52,768 nucleotides of DNA from NCBI RefSeq assembly GCF_016863395.1, contig NZ_BOOU01000051.1:1-52768 (forward strand), in the 5' to 3' direction. Both the position numbers and the translations under genes were made by a program. Source of the DNA: Sphaerisporangium rufum. Its GTDB lineage: Bacteria > Actinomycetota > Actinomycetes > Streptosporangiales > Streptosporangiaceae. A model generated the notes under the pieces. The model was not told where the DNA came from. It saw only the letters and a program-made list of their open reading frames with translations, and ran no database searches. This document shows positions 30,711-38,500 of the stretch, in pieces (within the stretch, counting starts at the first letter, position 1; every line of letters begins with the position of its first letter).

Positions 30711-32993
30711 ATGAGGACGAAAAGCCGAGTGACGCCGGCGGTGCTGGCCGGTCTGGTGGCGACGGGCATCGCCCTGGGCCCCGGGCCGCTGTCCGCTCCG
30801 GCGCGGGCCGCCGCCGGGCCGGCCCTCACCGTCGACGCCACCGCCGGCCGGCACGCCATCAGCCCCTACGTGTACGGCATGAACTTCGCCGGCGCCGAGC
30901 TGGCCCGCGACCTGCGGCTGCCGGTGCACCGGTGGGGCGGCAACGCCACCACCCGGTACAACTTCCGCTACGACACCTCCAACCGGGCGGGTGACTGGTA
31001 CTTCGAGAACATCCCGAACGAGAACGCCGACCCCGAGAGCCTGCCGAACGGTTCGGACAGCGACCGGTTCGTGGAGCAGAACAAGGCGACCGGCGCCGAG
31101 ACCATCCTCACCATGCCGCTGATCGGCTGGGTACCCAAGGACCGCACCAAGTCGTGCGGCTTCAGCGTGGCCAAGTACGGCCCGCAGGAGTCCACCGACC
31201 CGTGGGCGCCCGACTGCGGCAACGGCAAGAAGCCGGACGGCACGCTGATCACCGGTAACGACCCGCACGACACCAGCGTCGAGGCCGGTCCCCAGTACAT
31301 CAAGGACTGGGTGGCGCACCTCAAGGGCCGCTACGGCGGCGCCGGCAGCGGCGGGGTGCGGTTCTGGGCGCTGGACAACGAGCCGGACCTCTGGCACGCC
31401 ACCCACCGGGACGTGCGGCCGGCCGGTCTGGGCTACGACGAGCTGCGCGACCGCACCATCGAGTACGCGGGCGCGCTGAAGCAGGCCGACCCGGGCGCCA
31501 AGACCCTCGGCCCGGTCGGCTGGGGCCTCAACTCGATCATCTACTCCGGGCTGGACCAGGACACCTGCTCGCGGACCGGCTGCTGGAGCGACCCGCCGGA
31601 CCGCGCCGCGCACGGCGGCCAGCAGCTCGGCCCGTGGTACCTGGACCAGATGCGCGCCTACGAGCAGGAGCACGGCACCCGACTGCTGGACTACTTCGAC
31701 ATCCACATCTACCCCCAGCAGTCCGGGGTGTTCAACCAGGAGCCCGGCGACGCGGCCACCCAGGCGCTGCGGCTGCGCTCGACCCGCCAGCTGTGGGACC
31801 CGACGTATGTGGACGAGAGCTGGATCAACCAGCCGGTCCGGATGATCCCGCGGCTGAAGGAGCTGGTGGACCAGCACTACCCCGGCACCAAGACCGCGAT
31901 CACCGAGTACAACTGGGGCGCGTTCGGGCACATCAACGGGGCGCTGGCCCAGGCCGACGTCCTCGGCATCTTCGGCCGGGAGGGTCTGGACATGGCCGCC
32001 CTGTGGACCGCGCCGGAGCCGGCCCAGCCGGTCGCGCACGCCTTCCGGATCTACCGGAACTACGACGGCAAGGGCGGGGCGTTCGGCGAGACCTCGGTGA
32101 AGGCCACCAGCGCCGACCAGGACAAGCTGGCGGTGTACGCGGCCGAGCGCGCCTCGGACAAGGCGCTGACCATGGTCGTGGTGAACAAGACCGGCGAAGA
32201 GCTGACCAGCCAGCTGGCGCTGACCGGCGCCTCGGCGGGCACCGCGCAGGTCTACCGGTACAGCGACGCCGACCTCACCACGATCGTGCGGGCGGCCGAC
32301 CAGCCGGTGACCGCCACCGGGTTCACCGGCACCTTCCCGGCCAACTCCATCACCCATGTGGTGCTGCCCAAGGGCGATGACGCCGACACCAAGGCGCCGA
32401 CCGCGCCCGGCAAGCCGGTCGCCGGTGCGGTCACCACCGGCAGCGTGGCGCTGAGCTGGACCGCCGCCATCGACGACCGGGGCGTCACCGGGTACGACGT
32501 GTACCGGATGGACGGCACCACCCGCGTCAAGGTGGGCAGCGCCACCGGCACCTCGTACACGGTGACCGGGCTGGCCGCCGACACCGAGTACACCTTCGTG
32601 GTCACCGCCCGGGACGCCGCCGGCAACGTCTCGCCCGGCTCGCCGGCGCTGACCGTGCGGACCGCGGCCGCCCCCGCCGGCGGCTGCTCGGTGAAGTATC
32701 AGGCGACCAGCTGGTCGGGCGGGTTCACCGCCACCGTGAAGATCACCAACACCGGCGCCCAGGCCGTCAACGGCTGGAAGCTGGGCTTCGAGTTCGCCAA
32801 CGGCCAGAAGGTCACCCAGGGCTGGTCGGCCGACTGGAGCCAGCAGGGCGCGGCGGTCACCGCGACCAGCCTGAGCTGGAACGGCAGGCTGGCGCCCGGC
32901 GCGTCCACCGACATCGGGTTCAACGGCAGCTGGACCGGCCAGAACCAGGCGCCGGCGGCCTTCACCCTCAACGGGCAGCGGTGTTCAAGCTGA
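30711..32993 (+). CDS. Secreted GH44 glucanase with FN3 and CBM2 domains
   Basis: 760 aa. A signal peptide ends near ARAAAGPA. The GH44 catalytic domain covers roughly residues 35-560; the general acid is Glu224 in ALDNEPDLWHATH and the nucleophile Glu399 in AITEYNWGAFG. A fibronectin type III domain follows (PTAPGKPVAGAVTTGSVALS, GLAADTEYTFVVTARDAAGN), and a C-terminal CBM2 cellulose-binding domain runs from CSVKYQATSWSGGFTATVKI to the end, with conserved Trp and the terminal Cys. GH44 enzymes cleave beta-1,4-glucan or xyloglucan, so plant-polymer degradation outside the cell is expected. Stands alone. Confidence 0.95.
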   Translation: MRTKSRVTPAVLAGLVATGIALGPGPLSAPARAAAGPALTVDATAGRHAISPYVYGMNFAGAELARDLRLPVHRWGGNATTRYNFRYDTSNRAGDWYFENIPNENADPESLPNGSDSDRFVEQNKATGAETILTMPLIGWVPKDRTKSCGFSVAKYGPQESTDPWAPDCGNGKKPDGTLITGNDPHDTSVEAGPQYIKDWVAHLKGRYGGAGSGGVRFWALDNEPDLWHATHRDVRPAGLGYDELRDRTIEYAGALKQADPGAKTLGPVGWGLNSIIYSGLDQDTCSRTGCWSDPPDRAAHGGQQLGPWYLDQMRAYEQEHGTRLLDYFDIHIYPQQSGVFNQEPGDAATQALRLRSTRQLWDPTYVDESWINQPVRMIPRLKELVDQHYPGTKTAITEYNWGAFGHINGALAQADVLGIFGREGLDMAALWTAPEPAQPVAHAFRIYRNYDGKGGAFGETSVKATSADQDKLAVYAAERASDKALTMVVVNKTGEELTSQLALTGASAGTAQVYRYSDADLTTIVRAADQPVTATGFTGTFPANSITHVVLPKGDDADTKAPTAPGKPVAGAVTTGSVALSWTAAIDDRGVTGYDVYRMDGTTRVKVGSATGTSYTVTGLAADTEYTFVVTARDAAGNVSPGSPALTVRTAAAPAGGCSVKYQATSWSGGFTATVKITNTGAQAVNGWKLGFEFANGQKVTQGWSADWSQQGAAVTATSLSWNGRLAPGASTDIGFNGSWTGQNQAPAAFTLNGQRCSS

Positions 32994-33182
32994 CCCGGCG
33001 GGCCTGAGGCCGTCCTGACCGGCGGGGACGCCGGCCGCTGACCGCGCCCTCCGCGCGGCTCACCGGCCGGCGTTCCCGTCCCGGCCGCCGGGCGCGCCTG
33101 CCCTGACGGAGCTCCGGCTCTCATCCGCCGGCCTGCGGCGCGGGTGTCCCGCCGGGCGACACCTCACCGCCCGCGACCGGCC

Positions 33183-33262
33183 CGGCCGGCACGGCACGGC
33201 CGGTACCGCACGGCCGGCACGGCACGGCCGGTACGGCACGGCACGGCACGGCCGGCACGGCA
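33183..33262. repeat. Minisatellite of a 14-bp unit
   Basis: Five 14-bp copies of CGGCCGGYACSGCA, at 33183-33196, 33197-33210, 33211-33224, 33225-33238 and 33249-33262, with a 10-bp shortened copy at 33239-33248. It sits in the 32994-33265 gap between convergent GH44 and kinase stops. The rest of that gap shows no gene. Copies alternate GGCAC and GGTAC in part. Confidence 0.85.
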
Positions 33263-33265
33263 CGG

Positions 33266-34795
33266 TCAGCTCGGCCCGGTCTGCTCTGCCGGGCGGGACG
33301 GGTCAGGCGAGGCGGGCAGGGTGACGGTGAACACGGTGCGGCCCGGGACGCCGTCCAGGGCGACGGTGCCGCCGTGCGCGTGCGCGACGGCCTGGACGAT
33401 CGCCAGGCCGAGGCCGGTGCCGCCGGAGGCGCGGGCCCGGCCCCGGTCGGCCCGGGCGAACCGGTCGAAGACCTCGTGCTGGAACTCGGCGGGGACACCG
33501 GGCCCGTCGTCGGCCACCGACAGCTCGGCATGGTCCCGTCCCCGGCCCGGCCCGGCCACCGAGACGGTGACCGTGGTGCCCGGCGGGGTGTGGATCCGGG
33601 CGTTGTTCAGCAGGTTGACCAGCACTTGGTGCAGCCGGTCGGCGTCACCGGTGACGGTCACCGGCTCCTCGGGCAGTTCCAGCCGCCAGCGGTGCTCCGG
33701 CCCGGCGGCGCGGGCGTCGCCGGTCGCGTCGATCGCCAGCCGGGTCAGGTCCACCTCCTCCCGGCGCAGCGGCCGGCCGGCGTCCAGCCGGGCGAGCAGC
33801 AGCAGGTCGTCGACCAGGCGGCCCATCCGCACCGACTCGGCCTGCACCCGATCAAGCGCGTGCCGTACCTCCGGCGGTACCGGGCCGGGATGGCGGCGGG
33901 CCAGCTCGGCGTGGCCGCGGATGGCGGCCAGCGGGGTGCGCAGCTCGTGGCTGGCGTCGGCGGCGAACCGGCGCAGCCGCTGCTCGCTTTCGTGCCGCCG
34001 GGCCAGCGCGGCGCCGACGTGCTCCAGCATCCGGTTGAACGCCGCGCCGACCTGGCCCACCTCGGTGCGCGGGTCGGCGTGCGGGACGCCGCCCGGCAGC
34101 GCCACCTCGCCGTCGGCCAGCGGCAGCCCGGCCACGACCCCGGCGGTGGCGGCGACCCGGCGCAGCGGGCGCAGCGACACCCCGACCCACAGCGCGCCGG
34201 CGACGCCGGTGGCCAGCAGGGCGGCGGCGAACACCGCCAGCTCGACCATCTCCAGCCGGCGGACGGTCTCCTCGGCCTCGTGCAGCGGCAGCCCGGTCAC
34301 CAGCACGTCGCCGTCGTCGCCGCGGACCGCGGCCACCCGGTAGTCGCCGAGCTCGGCCAGGCCGACGGTGCGGGGCCGGCCGTCGGCGGCCAGCCCGGCC
34401 AGGGTGGCCGCGTCGGCCGCGGACAGGGCGCGCGGGGCGCGGCCGGCGGGCAGCACGTCGTGCCGGCCGCGCCAGGGCACCATGTCCGCGTGGGTGACCC
34501 GCCCGGCGACCAGCCGGGCGCCGAGGGTGCCGGGCGCCTGGCCGCGGCTGTCGCCCTCGCCGGTGTACAGGTCGTCGTCGTCGCCGGGCCGCTCCCGGTG
34601 CTCGCCTGCGTGTTCCAGGCTGGCGGCGAACCGGCCGCCGTCCGCGGCCAGCTGCCGGTCCAGGCCCTCCATCAGCGAGCGGTTCAGCGCGATCACGCTG
34701 GCCGCGCCGACCGCGGCGCAGGCGGCGGCGAGCAGCACCAGCAGCCCGGCGATCAGCCGGCCGCGCAGGGTCACCGGCCACGGCCGCCGGCTCAT
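33266..34795 (-). CDS. Sensor histidine kinase, OmpR-type system
   Basis: 509 aa. Two membrane helices (LIAGLLVLLAAACAAVGAAS and VELAVFAAALLATGVAGALW) enclose a ~150-residue extracytoplasmic sensor with an acidic stretch (GDDDDLY). A HAMP-like segment follows (SLRPLRRVAATAGVVAG), then DASHELRTPLAAIRGHAELA, the N-box VLVNLLNNARIH, SVADDGPGVP and GGTGLGLAIVQAVAHAHGG. The ATG at 34795 overlaps the regulator stop (ATGA). Although the frame stays open far upstream, that part is antisense to other genes. Probably controls the divergent flavin operon. Confidence 0.94.
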   Translation of the reverse strand: MSRRPWPVTLRGRLIAGLLVLLAAACAAVGAASVIALNRSLMEGLDRQLAADGGRFAASLEHAGEHRERPGDDDDLYTGEGDSRGQAPGTLGARLVAGRVTHADMVPWRGRHDVLPAGRAPRALSAADAATLAGLAADGRPRTVGLAELGDYRVAAVRGDDGDVLVTGLPLHEAEETVRRLEMVELAVFAAALLATGVAGALWVGVSLRPLRRVAATAGVVAGLPLADGEVALPGGVPHADPRTEVGQVGAAFNRMLEHVGAALARRHESEQRLRRFAADASHELRTPLAAIRGHAELARRHPGPVPPEVRHALDRVQAESVRMGRLVDDLLLLARLDAGRPLRREEVDLTRLAIDATGDARAAGPEHRWRLELPEEPVTVTGDADRLHQVLVNLLNNARIHTPPGTTVTVSVAGPGRGRDHAELSVADDGPGVPAEFQHEVFDRFARADRGRARASGGTGLGLAIVQAVAHAHGGTVALDGVPGRTVFTVTLPASPDPSRPAEQTGPS

Positions 34796-35532
34796 GGGGC
34801 GGGCGGTTTCAGGACGTATCCGACGCCGCGCACGGTGTGGATGAGCGGGGGACGGCCGGCGTCGATCTTCTTGCGCAGGTAGGAGATGTACAGCTCGACC
34901 ACGTGGGCCTGGCCGCCGAAGTCGTAGGACCAGACCCGGTCCAGGATCTGCGCCTTGGACAGCACGCGGCGCGGGTTGCGCATCAGGAAGCGCAGCAGCT
35001 CGAACTCGGTCGGGGTCAGCTCGACCAGCGTCCCGCCCCGGGTGACCTCGCGGGCGTCCTCGTCCATGACCAGGTCGCCGACGGCCAGCCGGTGGCCGGC
35101 CTCGGCGCGGGCCATGCCGGCCCGGCGCAGCAGGCCGCGCAGCCGGGCCAGCACCTCCTCCAGGCTGAACGGCTTGGTGACGTAGTCGTCGCCGCCGGCC
35201 GTGATGCCCGCCACCCGATCCTCCACGGCGTCCCGGGCGGTGAGGAACAGCACGCACACCTGCGGCAGCTCGGCGCGCAGCCGGCGCAGCACGGCCAGCC
35301 CGTCGGTGTCGGGCAGCATGACGTCCAGGATGACGGCGTCCGGGGCGAACTCGCGGGCCGCGGCGAGGGCGGCAGCGCCGTCGCCGGCGGTGCGCACCTG
35401 CCAGCCCTCGTAGCGCAGCACCGCGCCGAGCACCTCGGCCAGGTCCGGTTCGTCGTCCACGACCAGGACGCGCACCGGGGAGCCGTCCGGGCGGCGCAGC
35501 CCGGCGGCGGGGGCGGACATGCTTTCGCTCAT
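34792..35532 (-). CDS. OmpR/PhoB-type response regulator
   Basis: 246 aa. Receiver domain: VRVLVVDDEPDLAEVLGAVL, phospho-Asp in DAVILDVMLPDTDG and DDYVTKPFSLEEVL. Winged-helix output domain: LTPTEFELLRFLMRNPRRVL, VVELYISYLRKKID and IHTVRGVGYVLK. ATG at 35532; an ATG at 35520 is also possible. Coupled to its kinase. The divergent gap holds repeated CTCTGA elements that are candidate binding sites for autoregulation and for control of the ferric-reductase operon. Confidence 0.94.
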   Translation of the reverse strand: MSESMSAPAAGLRRPDGSPVRVLVVDDEPDLAEVLGAVLRYEGWQVRTAGDGAAALAAAREFAPDAVILDVMLPDTDGLAVLRRLRAELPQVCVLFLTARDAVEDRVAGITAGGDDYVTKPFSLEEVLARLRGLLRRAGMARAEAGHRLAVGDLVMDEDAREVTRGGTLVELTPTEFELLRFLMRNPRRVLSKAQILDRVWSYDFGGQAHVVELYISYLRKKIDAGRPPLIHTVRGVGYVLKPPAP

Positions 35533-35579
35533 GGTGGGTCCAGCGTCCTCTCGGTAGCGCAACGCACTCTATGCGGTGG

Positions 35580-35617
35580 CTCTGAGTTCCCTCTGAACGC
35601 CGCTTCTCAGAGGGAAC
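35580..35617. promoter_or_regulatory. Repeated CTCTGA / inverted repeat in the divergent promoter
   Basis: CTCTGA occurs at 35580-35585 and 35591-35596 (11-bp period, the OmpR-type direct-repeat geometry) and inverted at 35607-35612. GTTCCCTCTGA (35586-35596) and TCAGAGGGAAC (35607-35617) form a perfect 11-bp inverted repeat with a 10-bp spacer. Confidence 0.65.
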
Positions 35618-35668
35618 AAAGAAGTGGCTCTGGCACGGTGGGCGGCGAGTCGAGGAAAGGAAGCCTCC

Positions 35669-37048
35669 TTGAGCACCACCTACGCCGACCGGCGCTCCGC
35701 CACCGTCACCCCCGCCCGGACGTCCGGGCCGCCGGGGGTCGGGCCGCACGGCGCCGCGGTGCTGGTCCCGTCCCTGGTCACGGCGGGTGCGGCCGCGGTG
35801 CTCGCGCTGTGGTGGCGCGACACCGCCGCGGTCACCGGCCTGGGCGGGTGGCTGACCGGCGCCGGGCGGATCACCGGGCTGCTCGCCGGGTACGCGATCG
35901 CGGTGCTGCTGGTGCTGATGGCGCGGATCCCGGCGCTGGAGCGTTCGGCGGGCGCCGACCGGCTGACCCGCTGGCACGCGATGGGCGGCCGGTACACCGT
36001 CGGGCTGGCCGTCGCGCACACCCTGCTGATCATCTGGGGGTACGCCGTCACCGAGCGCGCCGGGGTGGTGGACGAGACGGTGACGCTGGTGCTGACCTAC
36101 CCCGACGTGCTGAAGGCCACGGTCGCGGTGCTGCTGCTGGTCGGGGTGGGCGCGGTGTCGGCGCGGGCGGCGCGGCCCCGGCTGCGGTACGAGACCTGGT
36201 TCTACCTGCACTTCTACACCTACCTGGCCGCCTTTCTGGCCTTCGGCCACCAGGTGGCGACCGGGGAGCAGTTCGCCGGCGACCCGGTGGCGCGGGCCGC
36301 CTGGTACGGGCTGTACCTGGCGGTGGCGGCGGTGCTGGTGTGGTTCCGCTTCCTGGTGCCGGCCCGGCTGGCGCTGCGGCACCGGCTGCGGGTGGCCGAG
36401 GTGGTCCAGGAGGCGCCGGGCGTGGTGTCGGTGTACCTGGCCGGCCGCCGGCTGGACGGCCTGCGCGCCGAGGCGGGGCAGTTCTTCCGCTGGCGGTTCC
36501 TCACCCGGGACCGGTGGTGGGCGGCCAACCCGTACTCGCTGTCGGCGCCGCCGGACGGGGACCGGCTGCGGATCACCGTGAAGGATCTGGGCGACCACAG
36601 CCGGTCGCTGGCCGGGCTGCGGCCCGGGACGCAGGTGGTGGCCGAGGGCCCGTACGGCGCGTTCACCGCGCGGCGAGCCGCGGGCCGCCGCAAGGTGCTG
36701 ATGATCGCCGGCGGGGTCGGGATCACTCCGATCCGGGCGCTGTTCGAGACGGTGCCCGGGCAGGTGACGCTGCTGTACCGGGCGAGCGAGCCGGCCGGGG
36801 TGGTCTTCCACCACGAACTGGCCGGCATCGCGGCCCGCCGCGGGGCGACGCTGCGCTACCTGGTCGGCTCGCGCGCCGCGTACGGCGACCCGTTCACCCC
36901 CGAGACGCTGGCCCGGCTGGTCCCGGACCTGCGCGAGCACACCGTCTACGTGTGCGGCCCGGCCGGCATGGCCCGGGCGGCGATCGCCGCGCTGCGCGCC
37001 GCGGGCGTGCCGCGCCGACGCGTCCACCACGAGTCGTTCGAGTTCTGA
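35669..37048 (+). CDS. Ferric-reductase-like membrane oxidoreductase with FAD/NAD domain
   Basis: 459 aa. The N-terminal ferric-reductase-like region has about six helices and heme-ligand candidate His residues in LTRWHAMGGRYTVGLAVAHT and WFYLHFYTYLAAFLAFGHQ. A ferredoxin-reductase-type FAD-binding domain follows (AGQFFRWRFLTRDRWWAANP, YSLSAPPDGD) with a C-terminal NAD-binding domain (VLMIAGGVGITPIRALFE, TVYVCGPAGMARAA). It should carry electrons from NAD(P)H across the membrane. TTG at 35669 has AGGAAAGGA upstream. First gene of the operon with FMN-binding and ApbE genes. Confidence 0.92.
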   Translation: MSTTYADRRSATVTPARTSGPPGVGPHGAAVLVPSLVTAGAAAVLALWWRDTAAVTGLGGWLTGAGRITGLLAGYAIAVLLVLMARIPALERSAGADRLTRWHAMGGRYTVGLAVAHTLLIIWGYAVTERAGVVDETVTLVLTYPDVLKATVAVLLLVGVGAVSARAARPRLRYETWFYLHFYTYLAAFLAFGHQVATGEQFAGDPVARAAWYGLYLAVAAVLVWFRFLVPARLALRHRLRVAEVVQEAPGVVSVYLAGRRLDGLRAEAGQFFRWRFLTRDRWWAANPYSLSAPPDGDRLRITVKDLGDHSRSLAGLRPGTQVVAEGPYGAFTARRAAGRRKVLMIAGGVGITPIRALFETVPGQVTLLYRASEPAGVVFHHELAGIAARRGATLRYLVGSRAAYGDPFTPETLARLVPDLREHTVYVCGPAGMARAAIAALRAAGVPRRRVHHESFEF

Positions 37049-37099
37049 GAAACCTCCGCGGGACGCCCGGCGTCCCGTTCGATCTTGATGGGAGCCCTG

Positions 37100-37660
37100 A
37101 TGCGTAGAGCGGTTCTGGCCGTGCTCGCCACGGTGGTCGGGCTGGTGCTGCTGCTGTCGTTCAAGCCGCACGACGTGGGACCGGCCGGCGCCCCGCCGGC
37201 CGCGGTGGCCGGCGGCGGCACCGGCGGCACGCTCGGCGCCCCGGGCGGGCGCGGGCGCGACCACGCCGAGGACGGCGACCGGGGCGACGACGAGGACGAT
37301 GACGACGACGGGGTTCTCCCCCGGCCGGGCGCCACCGGCGGCACCGGGACGGCCGGCGGCGACACCGGGACGGCCGGCAAGGCCGGCCAGGTGGTGACCG
37401 GGGACGCGGTGGACACCCGGTGGGGGCCGGTGCAGGTGCGGATCTCGCTTTCCGGCGGGAAGATCACCGGGGTGGACGCGGTGGTCGTCCCGGATGCCAA
37501 CCGCCGGGACCGGGAGATCAACCGGGTGGCGGTGCCGATTCTGGACGCCGAGACGCTGGCCGCGCAGAGCGCGCAGATCGACACGGTCTCCGGTGCGACC
37601 TACACCAGCGAGGGCTACATCGGCTCGCTGCAGAGCGCGCTGGACAGGGCGGGCCGGTGA
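37100..37660 (+). CDS. Exported FMN-binding protein, covalent flavin carrier
   Basis: 186 aa. A signal anchor (AVLAVLATVVGLVLLLSF) is followed by a Gly-rich and very acidic linker (DDEDDDDDG), then an FMN-binding domain (VQVRISLSGGKITGVDAVVV). The motif DTVSGATYTSEGYIGSL contains the SGAT site that ApbE flavinylates on Thr. It should receive electrons from the upstream membrane protein on the outer side. ATG at 37100 has GGAG upstream. The stop overlaps the apbE GTG (GTGA). Confidence 0.92.
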   Translation: MRRAVLAVLATVVGLVLLLSFKPHDVGPAGAPPAAVAGGGTGGTLGAPGGRGRDHAEDGDRGDDEDDDDDGVLPRPGATGGTGTAGGDTGTAGKAGQVVTGDAVDTRWGPVQVRISLSGGKITGVDAVVVPDANRRDREINRVAVPILDAETLAAQSAQIDTVSGATYTSEGYIGSLQSALDRAGR

Positions 37661-38433
37661 TCCGGCACGCCGAGCACGTGATGGGGACGGTGTTCTCCTT
37701 CGACGTGCGGCACCAGAGCACCTCGGCGCTACGGGCCGCGCTGGCCGGGGCGGTCGGCTGGCTGCACCGGGTGGACGAGGTGTTCTCCACCTACCGCCCG
37801 GGCAGCCACGTCAGCCGGCTGGGCCGCGGCGAGATCGACCTGGCGGACTGCCCGGCGGAGGTCGGCGAGGTGCTGGATCTGTGCGCGGCGGCATCGGCGG
37901 CCAGCGGCGGCTGCTTCACCGCCACCCCCGGCGGGCGGCTGGACCCGTCCGGGCTGGTCAAGGGGTGGGCGGTGGAGCGGGCCTCGGCGATGCTGCGCGC
38001 CGCGGGCGCGACCTGCCACGCGGTCAACGGCGGCGGGGACGTGCGGCTGTCCGGTGAGGCGGCGCCGGGGCGGCCGTGGCGGACCGGCATCGCCGACCCG
38101 CTGCGCCCCGGCGGGCTGGCGGCGGTGGTGTCCGGCCGCGACCTGGCGGTGGCGACCTCGGGCGTGGCCGAGCGGGGCGCGCACGTGCTGGACCCGCGCA
38201 GCGGCCGGCCGGCGAGCGAGCTGGCCTCGGTGACGGTGGTGGCCGCCGACCTGGCCTGGGCGGACGCGCTGGCCACCGCCGCGCTGGCCATGGGCGATCA
38301 GGCCCGGGAGTGGCTGGCGGGGCTGCCCGGGGTGGCGGCGTTCGCGGTGCTGCCGTCCGGCGGGCGCTGGTGGACCCCGGATTTCCCGAGGTACGCGCCG
38401 GAGGTGGCCGGGCGGTCATGTGCTATCCCGTAG
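37657..38433 (+). CDS. apbE: ApbE-type FAD:protein FMN transferase
   Basis: 258 aa. Family landmarks: HVMGTVFSFDV, FSTYRPGSHVSRLGRGE, LDPSGLVKGWAVERA, VNGGGDVRLSG, VATSGVAERGAHVLDPRSG and WADALATAALAMG. It covalently attaches FMN to Thr of SGAT motifs, here most likely in the preceding protein. It lacks a clear signal peptide, so export or a cytoplasmic reaction is unresolved. Slightly shorter than the usual ~300 aa. Third gene of the flavin electron-transfer operon. Confidence 0.93.
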   Translation: MIRHAEHVMGTVFSFDVRHQSTSALRAALAGAVGWLHRVDEVFSTYRPGSHVSRLGRGEIDLADCPAEVGEVLDLCAAASAASGGCFTATPGGRLDPSGLVKGWAVERASAMLRAAGATCHAVNGGGDVRLSGEAAPGRPWRTGIADPLRPGGLAAVVSGRDLAVATSGVAERGAHVLDPRSGRPASELASVTVVAADLAWADALATAALAMGDQAREWLAGLPGVAAFAVLPSGGRWWTPDFPRYAPEVAGRSCAIP

Positions 38434-38468
38434 ATGACGAATTACCGGGATGCAGTCGGGCATAGCAC
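38420..38468 (+). promoter_or_regulatory. Alternative hairpins between apbE and the patB-like gene
   Basis: GTGCTATCCCG (38420-38430) can pair with CGGGCATAGCAC (38457-38468, one bulged C). Its ATCCCG part can instead pair with CGGGAT (38446-38451). The two folds exclude each other. It overlaps the apbE stop. An operator, weak terminator or attenuator are all possible. Confidence 0.3.
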
Positions 38469-38500
38469 TCGATATGGGCTCCCATGCCGAAGGGACTGAT

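Noticed and set aside
33183-33262. Possible CRISPR array
   Set aside because: Units are 14 bp with no unique spacers; it is a simple tandem repeat.
35624-35668. Upstream start for the ferric-reductase-like gene
   Set aside because: The added residues are unremarkable and the TTG at 35669 has a clear AGGAAAGGA ribosome-binding site.
34796-37264. The kinase frame stays open upstream to 37264
   Set aside because: The upstream part is antisense to the ferric-reductase gene and overlaps the response regulator on the same strand. The ATG at 34795 with an ATGA overlap and a normal kinase N-terminus is clearly the start.
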